Origin: Isoetes taiwanensis
Taxonomy: Eukaryota > Streptophyta > Lycopodiopsida > Isoetales > Isoetaceae
Length of the DNA stretch: 64,000 nt
Assembly (NCBI GenBank): GCA_021234155.1
Contig: JAJEKV010000060.1
Coordinates: 4,736,323 to 4,800,322 of the forward strand
Reading direction: 5' to 3'
Every line of letters starts with the position of its first letter. Positions within the stretch are counted from its first letter, which is position 1. Position numbers and translations under genes: made by a program. Positions 20,750-32,800 of the stretch are shown here, one piece after another. The notes below the pieces were generated by a model. It was not told the DNA's origin. It searched no databases and saw only the letters and a list, made by a program, of their open reading frames with translations.

Positions 20750-21797
20750 AAAATTGCACTCCGGCCGGTGGGAATTCCTCCTCCGGAATCACTAGTCCAC
20801 GTGGCAGCACATTATTGGCAACGTACGGCGTAATAATTCAGTCGCCAGCCTTAAATTTGAAAGGCCCGCTTGGATGCTACCACGTGGACGGCTCGTAATT
20901 GCAAGGACGTGATTCCGGAAGGCGGGATAACCGACGGTCACGATTTGATTTGCCACGTCGCCACGCGGACGGGGATCCCTGAGGGGCGGGATCACTTCGG
21001 CCCGAATACCGTGGCGAACACCTTGGCGCGCAACGGTAGCCACATCGGCCAGTCGCACCGACCCGACTGATCCCGGAGGGCGGGATCACCCAATTACGCG
21101 TGGGCGACATATCGTGGCATATCGGGCGGGTCAATGGATAACGGGGTCGTGGGGGTGATCCCGGAGGATGGGATCACGGCCCTGCCATGGATGTGATCCC
21201 GGAGGTGGGGATTACCACGGCCGATATCGGGAGAGGATATCGACCAGGCCCTCGTGATCCCGGAGGAGGGGATCTACGGCTGATAACCGCCGCCGCTAAC
21301 AACCCGCAGACGGCGTACCACATCGGCCGTCAGCCCGACCCGATCCCTGAGGGCGGATCACCCAATTACGCCGCGTAGCGGACATCGCGGGCATATCATC
21401 GTGGCAGGTCGTCCGTGGCGGATAATGGGGGTCGTGGGTGCGTGATCCCTTCCGGAGGATGGGATCACTACCCGCCATAGATGTGATCCCGAGGTGGGGA
21501 TCACCACGCCGAGATATCGGAGAGGATATCGCCCGGGCCCTCGTGGATCCGGAGGAGGAGATCACCGAAAAAAATTTTTTTTTTTATTTTTGAAAGTGAT
21601 CCCGGAGGAGGGATCTCCCTGGACGGGCGGAGATTCGACGGGGTTTCGGACGGATCGGACCTCGACAAAACCCTGCATGTGTCAGTACGGAAAAATGGGG
21701 GTCCCCGAACGGATCCCGTCGAGAACGCCTGGGGATTCCGGAGGACGGGATCTCTAGCTCCGGGATCCCCGAATCCAGGGTATATATATCTTGAGCC
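20750..21797 (-). repeat. right terminal inverted repeat of the MULE, internally repeated
   Basis: Its outer 650-750 bp is the inverted counterpart of the left arm and ends with TATATATCTTGAGCC. CTCGTGATCC/CTCGTGGATCC landmarks at about 21251 and 21540 give the same roughly 290-bp subrepeat as the left arm. An additional GATC-motif-rich stretch extends inward to about 20750, so this arm seems to carry one more subrepeat. A short A/T homopolymer tract (about 21568-21586) interrupts it and has no counterpart in the left arm. Confidence 0.8.
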
Positions 21798-21806
21798 GTG
21801 TCTTTG
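21798..21806 (+). repeat. target site duplication, right copy (GTGTCTTTG)
   Basis: Identical to 15645-15653 and directly adjacent to the right TIR end (CTTGAGCC). Confidence 0.93.
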
Positions 21807-21816
21807 GATAAGTGTC

Positions 21817-22014
21817 GGTTCACATGTATGAAGGTGCCATCGTCGACGTGTAAAAAGGCTCACTCTTTTACATGCACCATCACCTGCTATTGCCAAATAG
21901 CACAGGGCAAAACAGGGCCCCTATGTTTTGCCCTGTGCTATTTGGTGATGGGGGTGCGTGTAAAAGGGTGAGCTTTTTACACGACGATAATGGCACCTTC
22001 ACTACATGTGAACC
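21817..22014. mobile_element. palindromic MITE / foldback element, about 198 bp
   Basis: Nearly the whole sequence is one inverted repeat. GGTTCACATGTA at the left pairs with TACATGTGAACC at the right. Pairing continues through GAAGGTGCCAT, GTGTAAAAAG and CTTTTACA blocks to a perfect 21-bp core (21894-21914 with 21924-21944) and a 9-base loop. The arms differ by small indels. No coding capacity. It begins 10 bases beyond the MULE target duplication. Confidence 0.88.
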
Positions 22015-22022
22015 AGCTCTAA

Positions 22023-22125
22023 GGCTGGATTCACATGCACCATCGCCCCCACCCCGCGTCCAACCATCGCCAATATGCACAGAGTATAACCGAGCCTCTC
22101 TCTAGCGACTGTTGCATGTGAACCG
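22023..22125. mobile_element. small MITE-like element related to the preceding one
   Basis: The ends GGCTGGATTCACATGCA and TGCATGTGAACCGGC are imperfect inverted copies (22023-22039 and about 22113-22127). The end sequence (TTCACATG...CATGTGAACC) resembles that of the adjacent palindromic element, and AACC(A/G)GCTCTAAGG follows both. It may be a second member of the same family or a broken duplicate. Confidence 0.5.
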
Positions 22126-22647
22126 GCTCTAAGGGGCGCTTTACCTGCGCCGTTGCGAGGCACAACGTCATGAAGAATGTCTCGCCATTTTTCGAAGATC
22201 GTCACAAACTCTGCTGAATTTGCACAAGGCATAGTAGGGCACCATTGGAGGCGACAATGCTTGTAAACCGTCCCTACGAGTTGTAGGATTTTTTTTTTTA
22301 GAAGGAAAAAAAATCTCAAAGTAATCAAGTAGACTTCCTCATTAGAAGGAAAGTATGACATACTACCATATTCTTCCAAATAGGGTCAATGCTAGATTTA
22401 GTGATTTTGAACCAAGATAAAGACATGTCTTATCTCTTCTAGTTGGGGTAGCCACCTCATGGTTGAAGAATCATTTCAACAAATACTATGCATTGCATAT
22501 AAATGGCAGCTCAGCTCATGGTTATAGGATATTGTTTATAGAGGCCCTTTCAAGAGCCCCTTTCTTTTTGCTCCCATATACTATACATGTATGAAATTAA
22601 TAGCATTTGCATTTTGTTCGTGCTAGGGAACCTGTTGGTTGGAGCAG

Positions 22648-22733
22648 TTTTCGGCCATAAACTGGCAGTCGGCGCCACCGCAAGTGGCGTTAGCCGCAAG
22701 CAGCGTCGCCGCCTGCTGGTTTACGGCCGAAAT
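22648..22733. repeat. inverted repeat with GC-rich interior, possible transposon terminus
   Basis: TTTTCGGCCATAAACTGGCAG (less one base) at 22648-22668 pairs imperfectly, about 17 of 21, with CTGCTGGTTTACGGCCGAAA at 22713-22733. The interior contains GCCACCGCAAGTGGC, another small palindrome. Similar sequence (GGCGTCGCCTATAAACCC, GGGCCAAAA) in inverted order lies near 23603-23645, so 22648-23645 may be one degenerate element of about 1 kb. Confidence 0.5.
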
Positions 22734-23640
22734 AACCAGCGGGCTCCTCACTTAAACTGCCAGAAGGCGAAATTCCGGCGATCCAAAAAAGAAAAAGTGT
22801 TTTTTTCCTTTTTGTCGTTACTTTTTTCTTTCCTTTTCGAACTTAACTATGGCGAACATCCGGAGCTTCGGCAATGGCGATCTCTGTCGTCGTCGAGGCG
22901 CTTGCTAACTCTTTTTCTTTTGTTTGCTGCTGGAGCTTCGACCTACCTATGAAGCGGCTATTTGCTTAAAATGGAGGAGTTTTTTTGGGTTTCTGCTTAA
23001 TCTTGTTGCTAGAGGTTATTTTGAGTTTGAAAGATCTTTATCTTCTGTTCTGCTTCTAATTTCCTTCTGTTCTTGAAGTTTTAGGAAGATGTGACGAATA
23101 TCCTTGTGTTTTGTAGGTTTCAGTAGACTGCGGTTGCTTTATGATCTTTTCCGACAGTAGAATAGAGGTGAGATGCAACATTGTTGGCAGGCGCAAAGGT
23201 TTTTCGAGCTTCTTGCAACCATTTTGGGAGATCAGCAGCTTAGAACGTTCTATAGTAGAGGTTCTGACCCGATAGAGGTTTTGAAGCATGGAAAAGAGTT
23301 TAACTGGTTTGTTTGCATGCGACATGAAGAAGCACTATCTAATTGTTAGAAAGAAGCTTACGACCCTATTTGCCATAGCTTCCGGGCAGAGAAGAGTGGC
23401 CATGCAGAGTTTTGGGGTTTTAGCTTGGAATCCGAGAAGAGCATGGATGTGGTAGTTGTTAGAATCAAGCAAATCAGTGCCTTGCATAACATGGATTTAT
23501 TCTTTAAAAAATATGTAAGTTTTGATGATTAATGAATACTCGGTTTTATTGGTAACAGATCTGTATTAAAAATTATTTTTAAAAAGTTAGTTATAGACTT
23601 GTGGCGGCGCTCTAAGCGGCGTCGCCTATAAACCCAGGGC
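22734..23640. other. no gene recognised; possible interior of a foldback element
   Basis: T-rich sequence with no conserved frame. Bounded by the two related GC-rich inverted segments described at 22648-22733 and near 23603-23645. Confidence 0.4.
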
Positions 23641-23642
23641 CA

Positions 23643-24160
23643 AAATCAATTGCCAAACTTGAGCTTGGCTTGCTTAATCTTGATCTTCAACCATACGGAA
23701 TCACCAACTTGAAACTCGTGTGGCATTCGGTGCTCGTCTGCAATCCTCTTTTGCCGACTTTTCACTGCCAACAGATACCCACGAACTTCCTCTACCAAGG
23801 CTTGCATATCCGCAAGCAATTGCTATGAGACTTCCACCTTGGAAACCGGATTATGCCACGTATCTCGAGTGAGGCATTGGTAACCATAGTTAATCATAAA
23901 CGAATACATCCTTGAAGGCTCCTATTTGGTAATGTTATAGGTAAATTCCACTAAATGAATATAGTCTGTCTAATGTGATTGCTTATTTCGGACATAATTT
24001 CGTAGCATATCCTCAATGATGCGGTTGGTACGCTCCATCTGATACACGGTATTTATGGTGAGCTTGCTTTGTATAGTGCTAAAGAAAGCCTTCCAAAAGG
24101 TACTAACAAACTTAGGATCACGATCTGAAATAATTGTACATGATGTGATGGATGCCATTG
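23643..24160 (-). pseudogene. Ty3/gypsy integrase fragment, minus strand
   Basis: Read on the minus strand it encodes [17 protein letters not shown] (integrase core with the second catalytic Asp), then [13 protein letters not shown] (Glu region), YIHLVEFTYN, SFMINYGYQ, and near 23650-23800 SRQKRIADEHRMPHEFQVGD and VWLKIK from the integrase C-terminal part. Several stops interrupt the frame. It joins a plus-strand relic of the same family at about 24160, so the two integrase regions form an inverted pair about 2 kb apart. Family assignment is secure; the rearrangement history is inferred. Confidence 0.85.
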
Positions 24161-26850
24161 AGTGCAGCTAGGGCGGCGGCTCGGGTAGACGGCTGTGAGT
24201 TAGGGTCTGCAGCTCCTTTGACGACATATGCCTCCCATTCTGGCACTGTTATAGATGTTTGTCATGCTTCTACATCATATGTAGCAGCTTGCCATATACA
24301 TCATAGAACTTCCTCCATCCAATGGATGCTTCATCGAATGGGCCCTCAGTCTGATTCGTGCCTGGGATGGCCAGGTAGTCGAGTAGAGGATACAGAGCTA
24401 AACATGCTACTATATATAAGCCTAATAGAACATAAATAGCAATACTATCTTGAAGGGTATCACTAATCCATTCATCATATATCATCGAAAAACACAAAGG
24501 ATGGTTTAAAGATGTGATGGATTGGGCAGGGAGATGGGGGATCACAGCAAATAATTGGTCAGATACTGACGTAGGTACAAGAGAGTTGGTCCAGATGAAA
24601 GCTGTAGAGAAACTTTAGAATGGAGTTTTACCGCGCACCCTTAGGAAGATGGTGCATGCCATTGAACCTAAGATAGTGGCAGAAGCAAAGGCCAAAGCAC
24701 TTAGCCTGGAAGAGGATACCCCCAAATTCTCATATCAGCGTTCCTCCACTTTTGGCCAAGGCAAGGCTTATTCACCTCACAAAGCACATTGTCCTAGTCC
24801 TGGGCCTTCTCAACAGTTTGCCTACGAAAAGCTAGACAAGAAGATGACTTTTAACGTACCAGATAAACCAGCAACTGCTAAAGGTACTATGCAGGAAATC
24901 CTTAAATCCATTCCTAGGGAGGCTCGATACTAGTTAAGAAAGGACAAAGCCTGCTTTCATTGCTTTCGACCATGGCACTATATGCAGGATAGTTCTTGTG
25001 TCACTCAAGCATCTCAAGCAGCCCTAGTTGAAGTCGAATGGGAGGAGATGTTGGCTTTGTGTGACCTTCCAGCCCTCACCGATGAGAAGTTAACTGATTA
25101 CATCCAAGGTGAGTCCCATATCTTTGTTGCAATTGAAACAGGCAACGTAGATAGTCAATCTACCATTATATCCATTGTGGGCCAGGTTGATAGTAAGTTT
25201 TTTGTCATTCTTATAAATACCGATAGACATAATTTTGCATCTCCTAGGCTGGCCAAGGCTTTGTAGCTCACATATTTGATGTCTAACCCATGTCCAGTTA
25301 CGTTGGCTAGTGGGGTTTTCCGTCATACATAGGGTCGCCGTGTGAACCTGGACATCCAATTGCTGGGAGCACCTGTTGTCTATAAATCGAGTAAGCATAA
25401 TGTTGTTGTCGATGCCCTTTCTAGACATCCTTTGGCGACTCGCACGCATTGTAGTGCCATCTCTACTCTCACAAGTAAATTTGGAAGACGATTGAGCAAG
25501 TTCCTCTAGTAGATCCTGAATTCACGGAGGTCTGGCAAAGCTTGTCTAAGGAGCCTAGGACGGATAAAGAGCGTGAAGCTTTTCGTCATTATAAGAACCT
25601 CAATAAATTATGTGTACCAGAAACATCAGGGGTTAGGAAGCTTATTCTCTATGACACACATAATAGTCCAATAGCTGGACATGCTGAGTTTATGAAAATC
25701 TATTTTAAGATCAGATCTGGCTCTTTTTGTCCTGGAATGAAGAAGCACATCGCTAGCCATATCAAACAGTGTCAGCTTTATCAATTAATGAAGGCGGAAC
25801 AGTTGCGAATTCCAGGGGAGTTAGAGCCATTGGAAGTTCCCAGTGCAAAATGGGAAGTCATTACCATGGATTTCATTATGGGTCTTCCGCAAACTCCTAG
25901 GATGCTTTGATGGTAATAGTGGACAAACTCTCTAAGATGGCACATTTCTTGCCATGTCGCACCACTGATACCGCTTTAGATACAACACTATTGTTTTCCA
26001 AAGAGTTTTTTTGCCTTCATAGTATGCCATGCACCATCATTCAAATCTGATCCTAAGTTTGTTAATGCATTCTGGAAGGATTTATTTAGCACTATACAAA
26101 CACAAACTCGCCATGAGTACGGTATACCACCCTCAAACAGATGGTCAGACAGAGGGCACCAATCGAATCATTGAGGATATGCTATGTACTTATGTCTGAA
26201 CAAGTAATCACAATGGGCAGACTATATCCATTTGATGGAGTTTGCCTATAATAGTACCAAACAGGAGTCTTCCATGATGTCTTCATTTATGGTCAATTAT
26301 GGATACCAATATGTGGCATAACCTGGTTTCCAAGGTGGAAGTGTTCCAACAATTGCTTATGGATATACAAGCCTTCGTCGAGGAAGTCCGTGGGTATTTG
26401 TTGGCAACTCGAAGTAGACGAAATTGTGTTGCGGATAAGCATCGCATACCATACGAGTTTCAAGTTGGTGAATCCATATGGTTGAAGATTAATTAAGCAA
26501 TCTAAGCTATGGCAATTGTAAGAAACTGGCACCGTGATGGGGGGGACCCTTCGGAATCACCCAACGCGTAGGCCCTCAAGCCTATAAGTTGAATTTGCCC
26601 GCACATCTGAAGATCCATAAATTTTTTCATATAAGTCTTCTAAAGAAGCATATGCTAGATCCAAATGAGATACTCGATACACCAACAGTTCTGGAAATGG
26701 CCGACAAACATTTGGAGATCGTCTTGATCGAGCATATAAGCGAACTAGAAGGACTTAAATCCTGCAATATTTGGTTAAGTGGGCACTTACCAATGGAAGA
26801 TGCTACTTGGGTTCTGGCGAGGACCTCTATATCGCTACCCGTAGTTTAGA
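24160..26850 (+). pseudogene. Ty3/gypsy chromovirus relic with reverse transcriptase deleted
   Basis: Order along the plus strand: gag-like sequence (about 24300-24930, HRTSSIQWMLHRMG, MVHAIEPKIVAEAKAK); a damaged CCHC knuckle (CFHCFRPWHYMQDS) near 24955-25000; a protease region where the expected DSGSTHNF reads NTDRHNF (about 25215-25240); LDIQLLGAPVVY directly followed by SKHNVVVDALSRHP (about 25350-25430), which is the end of RNase H. Reverse transcriptase and most of RNase H are therefore missing. Integrase follows: SPIAGH...KKHIASHIKQC, WEVITMDFIMGLP, SDPKFVNAFWKDLF; then GPQAYKLNLPAHLKIHKFFH and a chromodomain remnant LPMEDATWV. Many stops and frame changes. A dead copy. Confidence 0.88.
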
Positions 26851-29800
26851 TGCGACAAAGGCTGTGGTCAAACTGACCTACTACGCCGCCTAATTCTAAC
26901 CCCATAACAAGTCGCTGAGTGCTAGATCCGCAGAGTTATGCAAGGGGTTGAAGCTAGATACATCCTAGGAATGGGGATGGGCATATAGGCACAAATATGT
27001 AGCATTATAACAGGGGTTTTTTTCCGCTTTGTAATGCTTTTTTCCTATGGTTTTACTATGATTTGAAGGGCGTGATTCCATGAGGTAGTCTACTAATCAA
27101 GATAAATAGAGGCGCACTCATATTTTCTTTTGCTTCCTCTCTTTTTTCATCAATTTTTAATGGTCTAGTTAGGGTAATGAGATCATCCCATGCAAACATC
27201 GTGTCGCTCATGAGGGCAACAACAAGGGCTGCCGACCCATCTCATTCCTCGCTGGGGTCAGTTGGCACGATTTCCACGCTGTACGGTTGAAACCCTTTCA
27301 TTGCAAAGTACTGCTGTTGGGAATCACAGCTCGCTTCTTCCCGATCCCTTTTTCGCTTGAAGTGAAATAAGAATCTCTTTCCTCGCCCCACTCCCGCTCC
27401 ACATTTTCGCTTACCGTGACACCTCGCTACGCTTCCTAAGATCACCACATGAAGATTTCTCACAAGACCCTGGCGGCAAGTAAGTTCCTTTGATCCGATG
27501 TAAAACCCTTCCCACCAAAAATATTACCTCCTTTCCTTGCTCTTGTTTTATTCCATTTCATTCATTTTCTTCTTCCTAGCTTTTGGGTACCTTTCCCCGT
27601 TTTCCTTCTGTATCATTTGCTTGCCCTTTCCACTTGTCTTTCTCCTCACAAACATAGTAGTTTCTCTTTGAACCGCTTTTGCCGCTTCGCTTTTGCCTCC
27701 GCCTTGGCTCTTTTAAGTTGCCGCCATCTACTGCGTGCGCTGCTTCATTTTTAGATTTGTTAATGCAAAGGGGGCTTTGCAGAGCATTCGATTTTGAGGT
27801 TTGCACAAAATGCAAAAAATCCTTAATTAGGATGCCATCGTAAGACTCAAACTTATGATCTACCCATGGGGTTCAAATTCTCATATCGGGTGGCAAATTT
27901 TGAAATCACCAAAATTAATTTTGGTTGATTGCTTTTTCTTGAATGCTTCACCTCCATAACCGTATCAAGTGCAAAGAAAGCAGATTGGTGAGATAGCAAA
28001 CAAAGATCCCCGCAGAGTTACGTTCTCTACTAAAAAAGGTAATATGTCAATTGTATTGGATCAAGTGTAATTCACCACTTATTTGTTTCCCCACTGGCAA
28101 GGTGTAAGCAGCAAAGGTCTGCCAGCTACAGTGCAGTTGGGACACACGAAGTTGTAAAGAAGATATGCCCTAGGGCAATTGTTGAGAATGTGAGACATGC
28201 AACGCTAAAAAGATGTTTTATCATATGCAAATGCCGAAAATGGAAAAACTTGGGCAAGCAATAGACGCTTGAGAAGTCGCGACGTAATGCTTGAACGTTG
28301 CCCACTTCTAAGATCATCTCCGGGCCTTCAAAAGAGGTATACAAATATAAATGCCCAAATTCTCATATATCTTTTGCAAAATTTTTTATTTGTTTACATA
28401 CCAAACCTTTTCTCTCAGCAGATTCATATGTTAAAAAGGTCCTAGATTAAAGTTAGATTACTTATACGTGACAGTCGAAGGCCATGGAGTTTTGCTAAGT
28501 GCATTGAATCAGGAGGTTTTCGCATTTGGCTGTACAGAGATTCCTTTTGATGCTAGATGGTAGCATCCGTTGTCGTTATAGGAAACTTGAGAATGGAGAG
28601 AAGATATCTTGGTTGGCCGCGAAATAATATCTTGAGGTGTAACGCTATATTCTCGCATTGGCCAATCTCATGCTATGCACTCACTACATCATATCCATTA
28701 CTCTTAGTTTAGGCTACCAAGTTCTTTAAATTTTGTGTAAGTTGACTACATGCATGCTTCATTTGCATATTCTTTATTGTTTATTATAAGTGTTGCTATT
28801 GAGAAAAGAAAGATTTGCTATTCCATGAGTTACCTCTATTCTCGTATGTTGATATCTAAGAAAGGCTTCTGCGGCGCTTGAGATAGCTTCAATTTGTAAT
28901 TGTGAATTTTATGTGTAAAGTCAATTAGATACAAACATGGTTCACATTTCAAATGTTGAAAAAGTGTTCAAAGTTCAAAAAATGTATTTAGGGATATGAT
29001 GTTGTGTTTTTAGAAAACAATTGTTATGACATTTTAAATGTTGAAAAGTTCTAAAATGTATCAAGGATGTGATGATTGCAGCTTCTCGCCAACGCCATGA
29101 AGGTGACTTAGATATCTCAATCTAGTGGCATAAAGCTGCTGCTAACTACATCTCCAAACATCTTAAAAGCATTGATTAAAGGTGTTTTTAGTAATTCCAT
29201 TAATTGGAAGTAGTATTCGGAGTTTCAGGCTCAAAGTCTAAATTCTGAGTCTATAAATTATGCAATTTAAAAATATAAGATTTGCAATAACACATCATTC
29301 ATTTTGTGTTTTTATTTTGCTTTACCTCAAAGTTTATCTTATGTTTGTGCTTTTGGGGCCCAAGGGTCCAAAATTTTTTAATATAACAACCAACATAACT
29401 ACTATTAACATTAATCAACACATTACATTCAACATGTTTAAATTAAAATCCCTCTCTAAAAACCCCTTTGGTTTGGGTGCATATTCACACTAGTGACGAG
29501 GGGCACAGAGCCCCTATAATTATAGTTTTGCACGCATAAAAATCAACACCATAAAGAGATACTCAAATCTTATAGTATTTTGCTAATCTGCTATACAAGA
29601 TAGCAAATTTTTGTACATCCATACCCTCTACAAAATGAGGAACTTTTGTGTAATGTGTGTAGATTAAGGAATAAGGTGAATATGCCTATCCAATGTTTCC
29701 TCAAGTGCCTGAAATACCCCCGCAGGACATATGCAATTCCAAACCAAAGGCTTTAGGGGATTTAATCTCTAAACATGTTGAATGTAATGGTTTGTGTTGG

Positions 29801-32800
29801 TTTGTGTTGGTTCGTCACCCGGCCATGATGGGAACATTGCTATTCCTATGCCGGTGATCAATAATAGGTCTTGATTGCTCAAATAACACGCTGCCGCATT
29901 TCCGCCTTCCCGCCGCATAGCATCTAGGTATATGGTGAATATTACATTTAATGCAAATAAATTCTCACTTCAAGTATCTTTCAAAAATCAGAATTTAGAT
30001 ATTTTATATGCATTTTCTATTCCCCATGGCTAATTTTTCATAATAAAAATTTACATATATTTTAGAAGTCATTTTCTCGTATGACACGCTTTATTAAATT
30101 AGCTACCTTGATACAATTTCTAGGTATTATATGCCAAGGGGACCAGAGTCGCGAAGGTCAAAGACTAGCAGACAGAGCAAAAGTACCTCAAGACTGCTAC
30201 TAGAGCCCTGAATCCTGCGTGATATAGGCTGCGTGAGGCGTATGATGATGTGCCCTTCGATATGGATGTCGCTTTGCATTTTTTCACCGATGTCATGCAT
30301 GTGAAGGCTGGTGGAGTTGTCTCCTCGGGCCAAGTAGGGGTGGGAGCCAAGAAGACCCCGACCGCCCCTCGGCCATCTTTTGTTCTAAGCTTTCAAGACA
30401 CTTTAGCCGCTATATGTTCTTCAAAGATGGAAACCATCTCGTAGGGACTAGTTTCTCAAGACAGAGTGACCTCTCCCCTCTTCAATTGTGCAAGGTGAGG
30501 GGCAGCCCGCTCAAGAAAAGAAATGGGCAAGCAGGCTGTGGGAGGGGCTAAAGTTTAATTATTCTAGATCACTGGCCTTCCAATCCTTGACCGCTTGGTG
30601 TTCAGATAATTTTAGAAGCATAAATTTACTCACTAGCATTAGCATTATCTTATCTTTATTCTTGGTAGCCTTTAATATTTGGTTATTGTAGTTTGGTGAC
30701 GGCCTAGTCCCTGTTTTAGATGGGTCAAGCGTTCTGTATGTGCCGGCCCCATAACCCAAGGTTCCCGTAACGAAAATTCATCTTATCTTATCTTATCTTA
30801 TCTTATCCTCCTCACTTTATTTTATTTTTAACCATTGAAGGTGATTTCTATTGCCTAAATTTTATTTTTAAATAATTTTGTTTATATCCATTGTTATTAT
30901 TAAATTAAATCTTATTTCCAAGGAATTTCCTCGCTTTTAAATATCATTTTCGTTTTTAACTCTATATTTTCTTCATCATATAAAATTATGTATGTGTTTC
31001 TTTTTGGTGATGTGGCAAGAGAAGATGACGGTATGAGGGAATTAATTCCACATCGCATTGGAGATGGAGGGCCGTGGATTTCTTTAGGCAAGGTAGGGTT
31101 TGGGTCATTCCGAAGGTGGGCTGAGCTCCCGCTTCTTTTGTATGCATTTGGGGGATGCTTCTTGCTTAAAAGGGTGAGGTGCATCTTGGATGCCGGTTTT
31201 GTTGATAAACGGGTAGTAATAAAAGGGGATTTTGGAATATAAACTCAACTGTTTTTGTTTATGCGCAGTAAGCAAAGATTTGACAGAAAGCATGGTATTT
31301 TCGTGACACTTCAAGATTGAAAACATCCGATTAGAATGTGGACCCAACCCGGCTTTTACTCAACCATTTTAGCTTTGTTTCTAAGCTTCGTATATTTCCT
31401 CGATTTTCTAAGCTTTCTCCGTTCCAATTGTGCATGTAGTTTCCCGATTCCTACATATTTATGGATTATTGATTCAGATAGCCGCTTTTTGCATGTAGTG
31501 TAGATGATATTCCCTCGCCATAGCACTAAGAAAACTAAACCCAGCCTTTCATATTCTTTTGGATTTGCTCCTTCGAGGGTAATGCTACCGCTAGGGCCAA
31601 CATCCCATTTCTTGAATTTATGGAAGAGGAAACCTTGTGCACAAAATTGCATGGCAATAAATTTATAGCTCTTGGCATGCACTTTTCCGCTCTATCATAG
31701 TTTTTCTGATGAGTTTGCACATTTCGGTAAGCAAACTTGCCAGAGGCAAAGAGACTTCATTATCTCAACAACAGGAGATACTTAGAAACTTGAGGCTAAA
31801 CAAAGCCAGATTGCAAACGCGGTGGTCCTATCCGGAGGATTAAAGTTGTTTTAAGTGCATAATTTCGTGTTCCGCAGACTGGTGATGGTGGTTTCTGGGC
31901 TTGAGAAGCGAAAATAAGGTCTTTTGATTCCTGTAGTTTCCGTTGAAAAATTTGTGGGTAGATTTTGATAAATTCCTCGCGGATAGATTTTATATATTGA
32001 TATGTGCATTTCTCGGTCCTGCTTTTTGGATTTTATTTTTCTCGCCAATTTCTCGGATAGCCGGGTTAAATGTTTTCTCATTATTTGCAAATGTAGAAGT
32101 GATTGGATGAATCTTACCTCGTGGTTGGGGAAGAGAGTTTGGGGAGTCGTGGGCCATGAAGTAACAAAGGAGTAAAGAAGAAGAAATGATTTCACGTATT
32201 TCATCAGCCACACCTCACACAAAAGTAATAAAGCAGTTTGAGATGGGCAAAGCTTGCCACTACGTAAGAGCTTGGTGGTAAAAGTAAAGGCTCTCAAGAA
32301 ATACTATTTGAGGGTTTTAGGCCAGAGCACATCAATCGAAGCCGCCATAGCATGGAAAATAGTCAAAGCAATGGAAAATGGCCCAAATTGCAAGAGGGCT
32401 GGACCACACCCTCGCCACATTTCTATCAGACGCATTTCCAAGAAGTATTTCTTCTCCTAATCCATATCTTTAATATTCTGATGAAGTCACTTGCCATCGA
32501 TAGATTGGGCAATCAAGAAAAGAAACGCATAAACATCTAAATCAGCCTGAATTTTGGTCAAAAATATCCCCTTTGTTTTGAAATTAAATAATGCGCTTAA
32601 CCTACGAGATGCTGTGGAACCTCGCATCTGAGGCAATCGAGTAGCTTTTCTTAGATTCCGCCATACATATCTCAAATCCTCTCAGATCGCTTGGAGGAAA
32701 ACAAAGCCAGCTTGGTAAGAAAAGGAGCACCATTTCCTTTCCAAGTTGCAAACCCTACAAAGAACCCAAGTGATTCCCCTTCTTCATGTTTTTGGCTAAC

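Larger units (their letters stand above)
15654..21797. mobile_element. complete Mutator-like element (MULE), 6144 bp
   Basis: The ends are inverted copies: GGCTCAAGATATATATA at the left and its complement at the right. A perfect 9-bp duplication, GTGTCTTTG, lies immediately outside both ends. Long inverted repeats extend inward for roughly 650-750 bp. The interior carries a spliced mudrA-like transposase with a SWIM zinc finger (plus strand) and a spliced C2H2 zinc-finger gene (minus strand), converging on a 141-bp tandem repeat. GATC-bounded near-palindromes (GTGATCCCGGAGGAGGGGATC and variants) recur through TIRs and interior. Superfamily assignment rests on the 9-bp duplication, long TIRs and transposase motifs together. 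The transposase is broken, so this copy is probably not autonomous now. Confidence 0.93.

Noticed and set aside
21501-21896. 131-codon minus-strand frame spanning the MULE border
   Set aside because: It runs through the TIR, the target duplication and into the neighbouring MITE, so it cannot be an ancestral gene.
22002-22379. 125-codon minus-strand frame
   Set aside because: It reads through the MITE termini and a T-rich tract, with no domain.
27870-27900. GGTTCAAATTC as a tRNA B box
   Set aside because: No matching A box, acceptor stem or anticodon arm could be drawn around it.
31851-32297. 148-codon minus-strand frame as a gene
   Set aside because: No recognisable motif, no codon pattern distinct from its surroundings, and alternative frames are open over the same bases.
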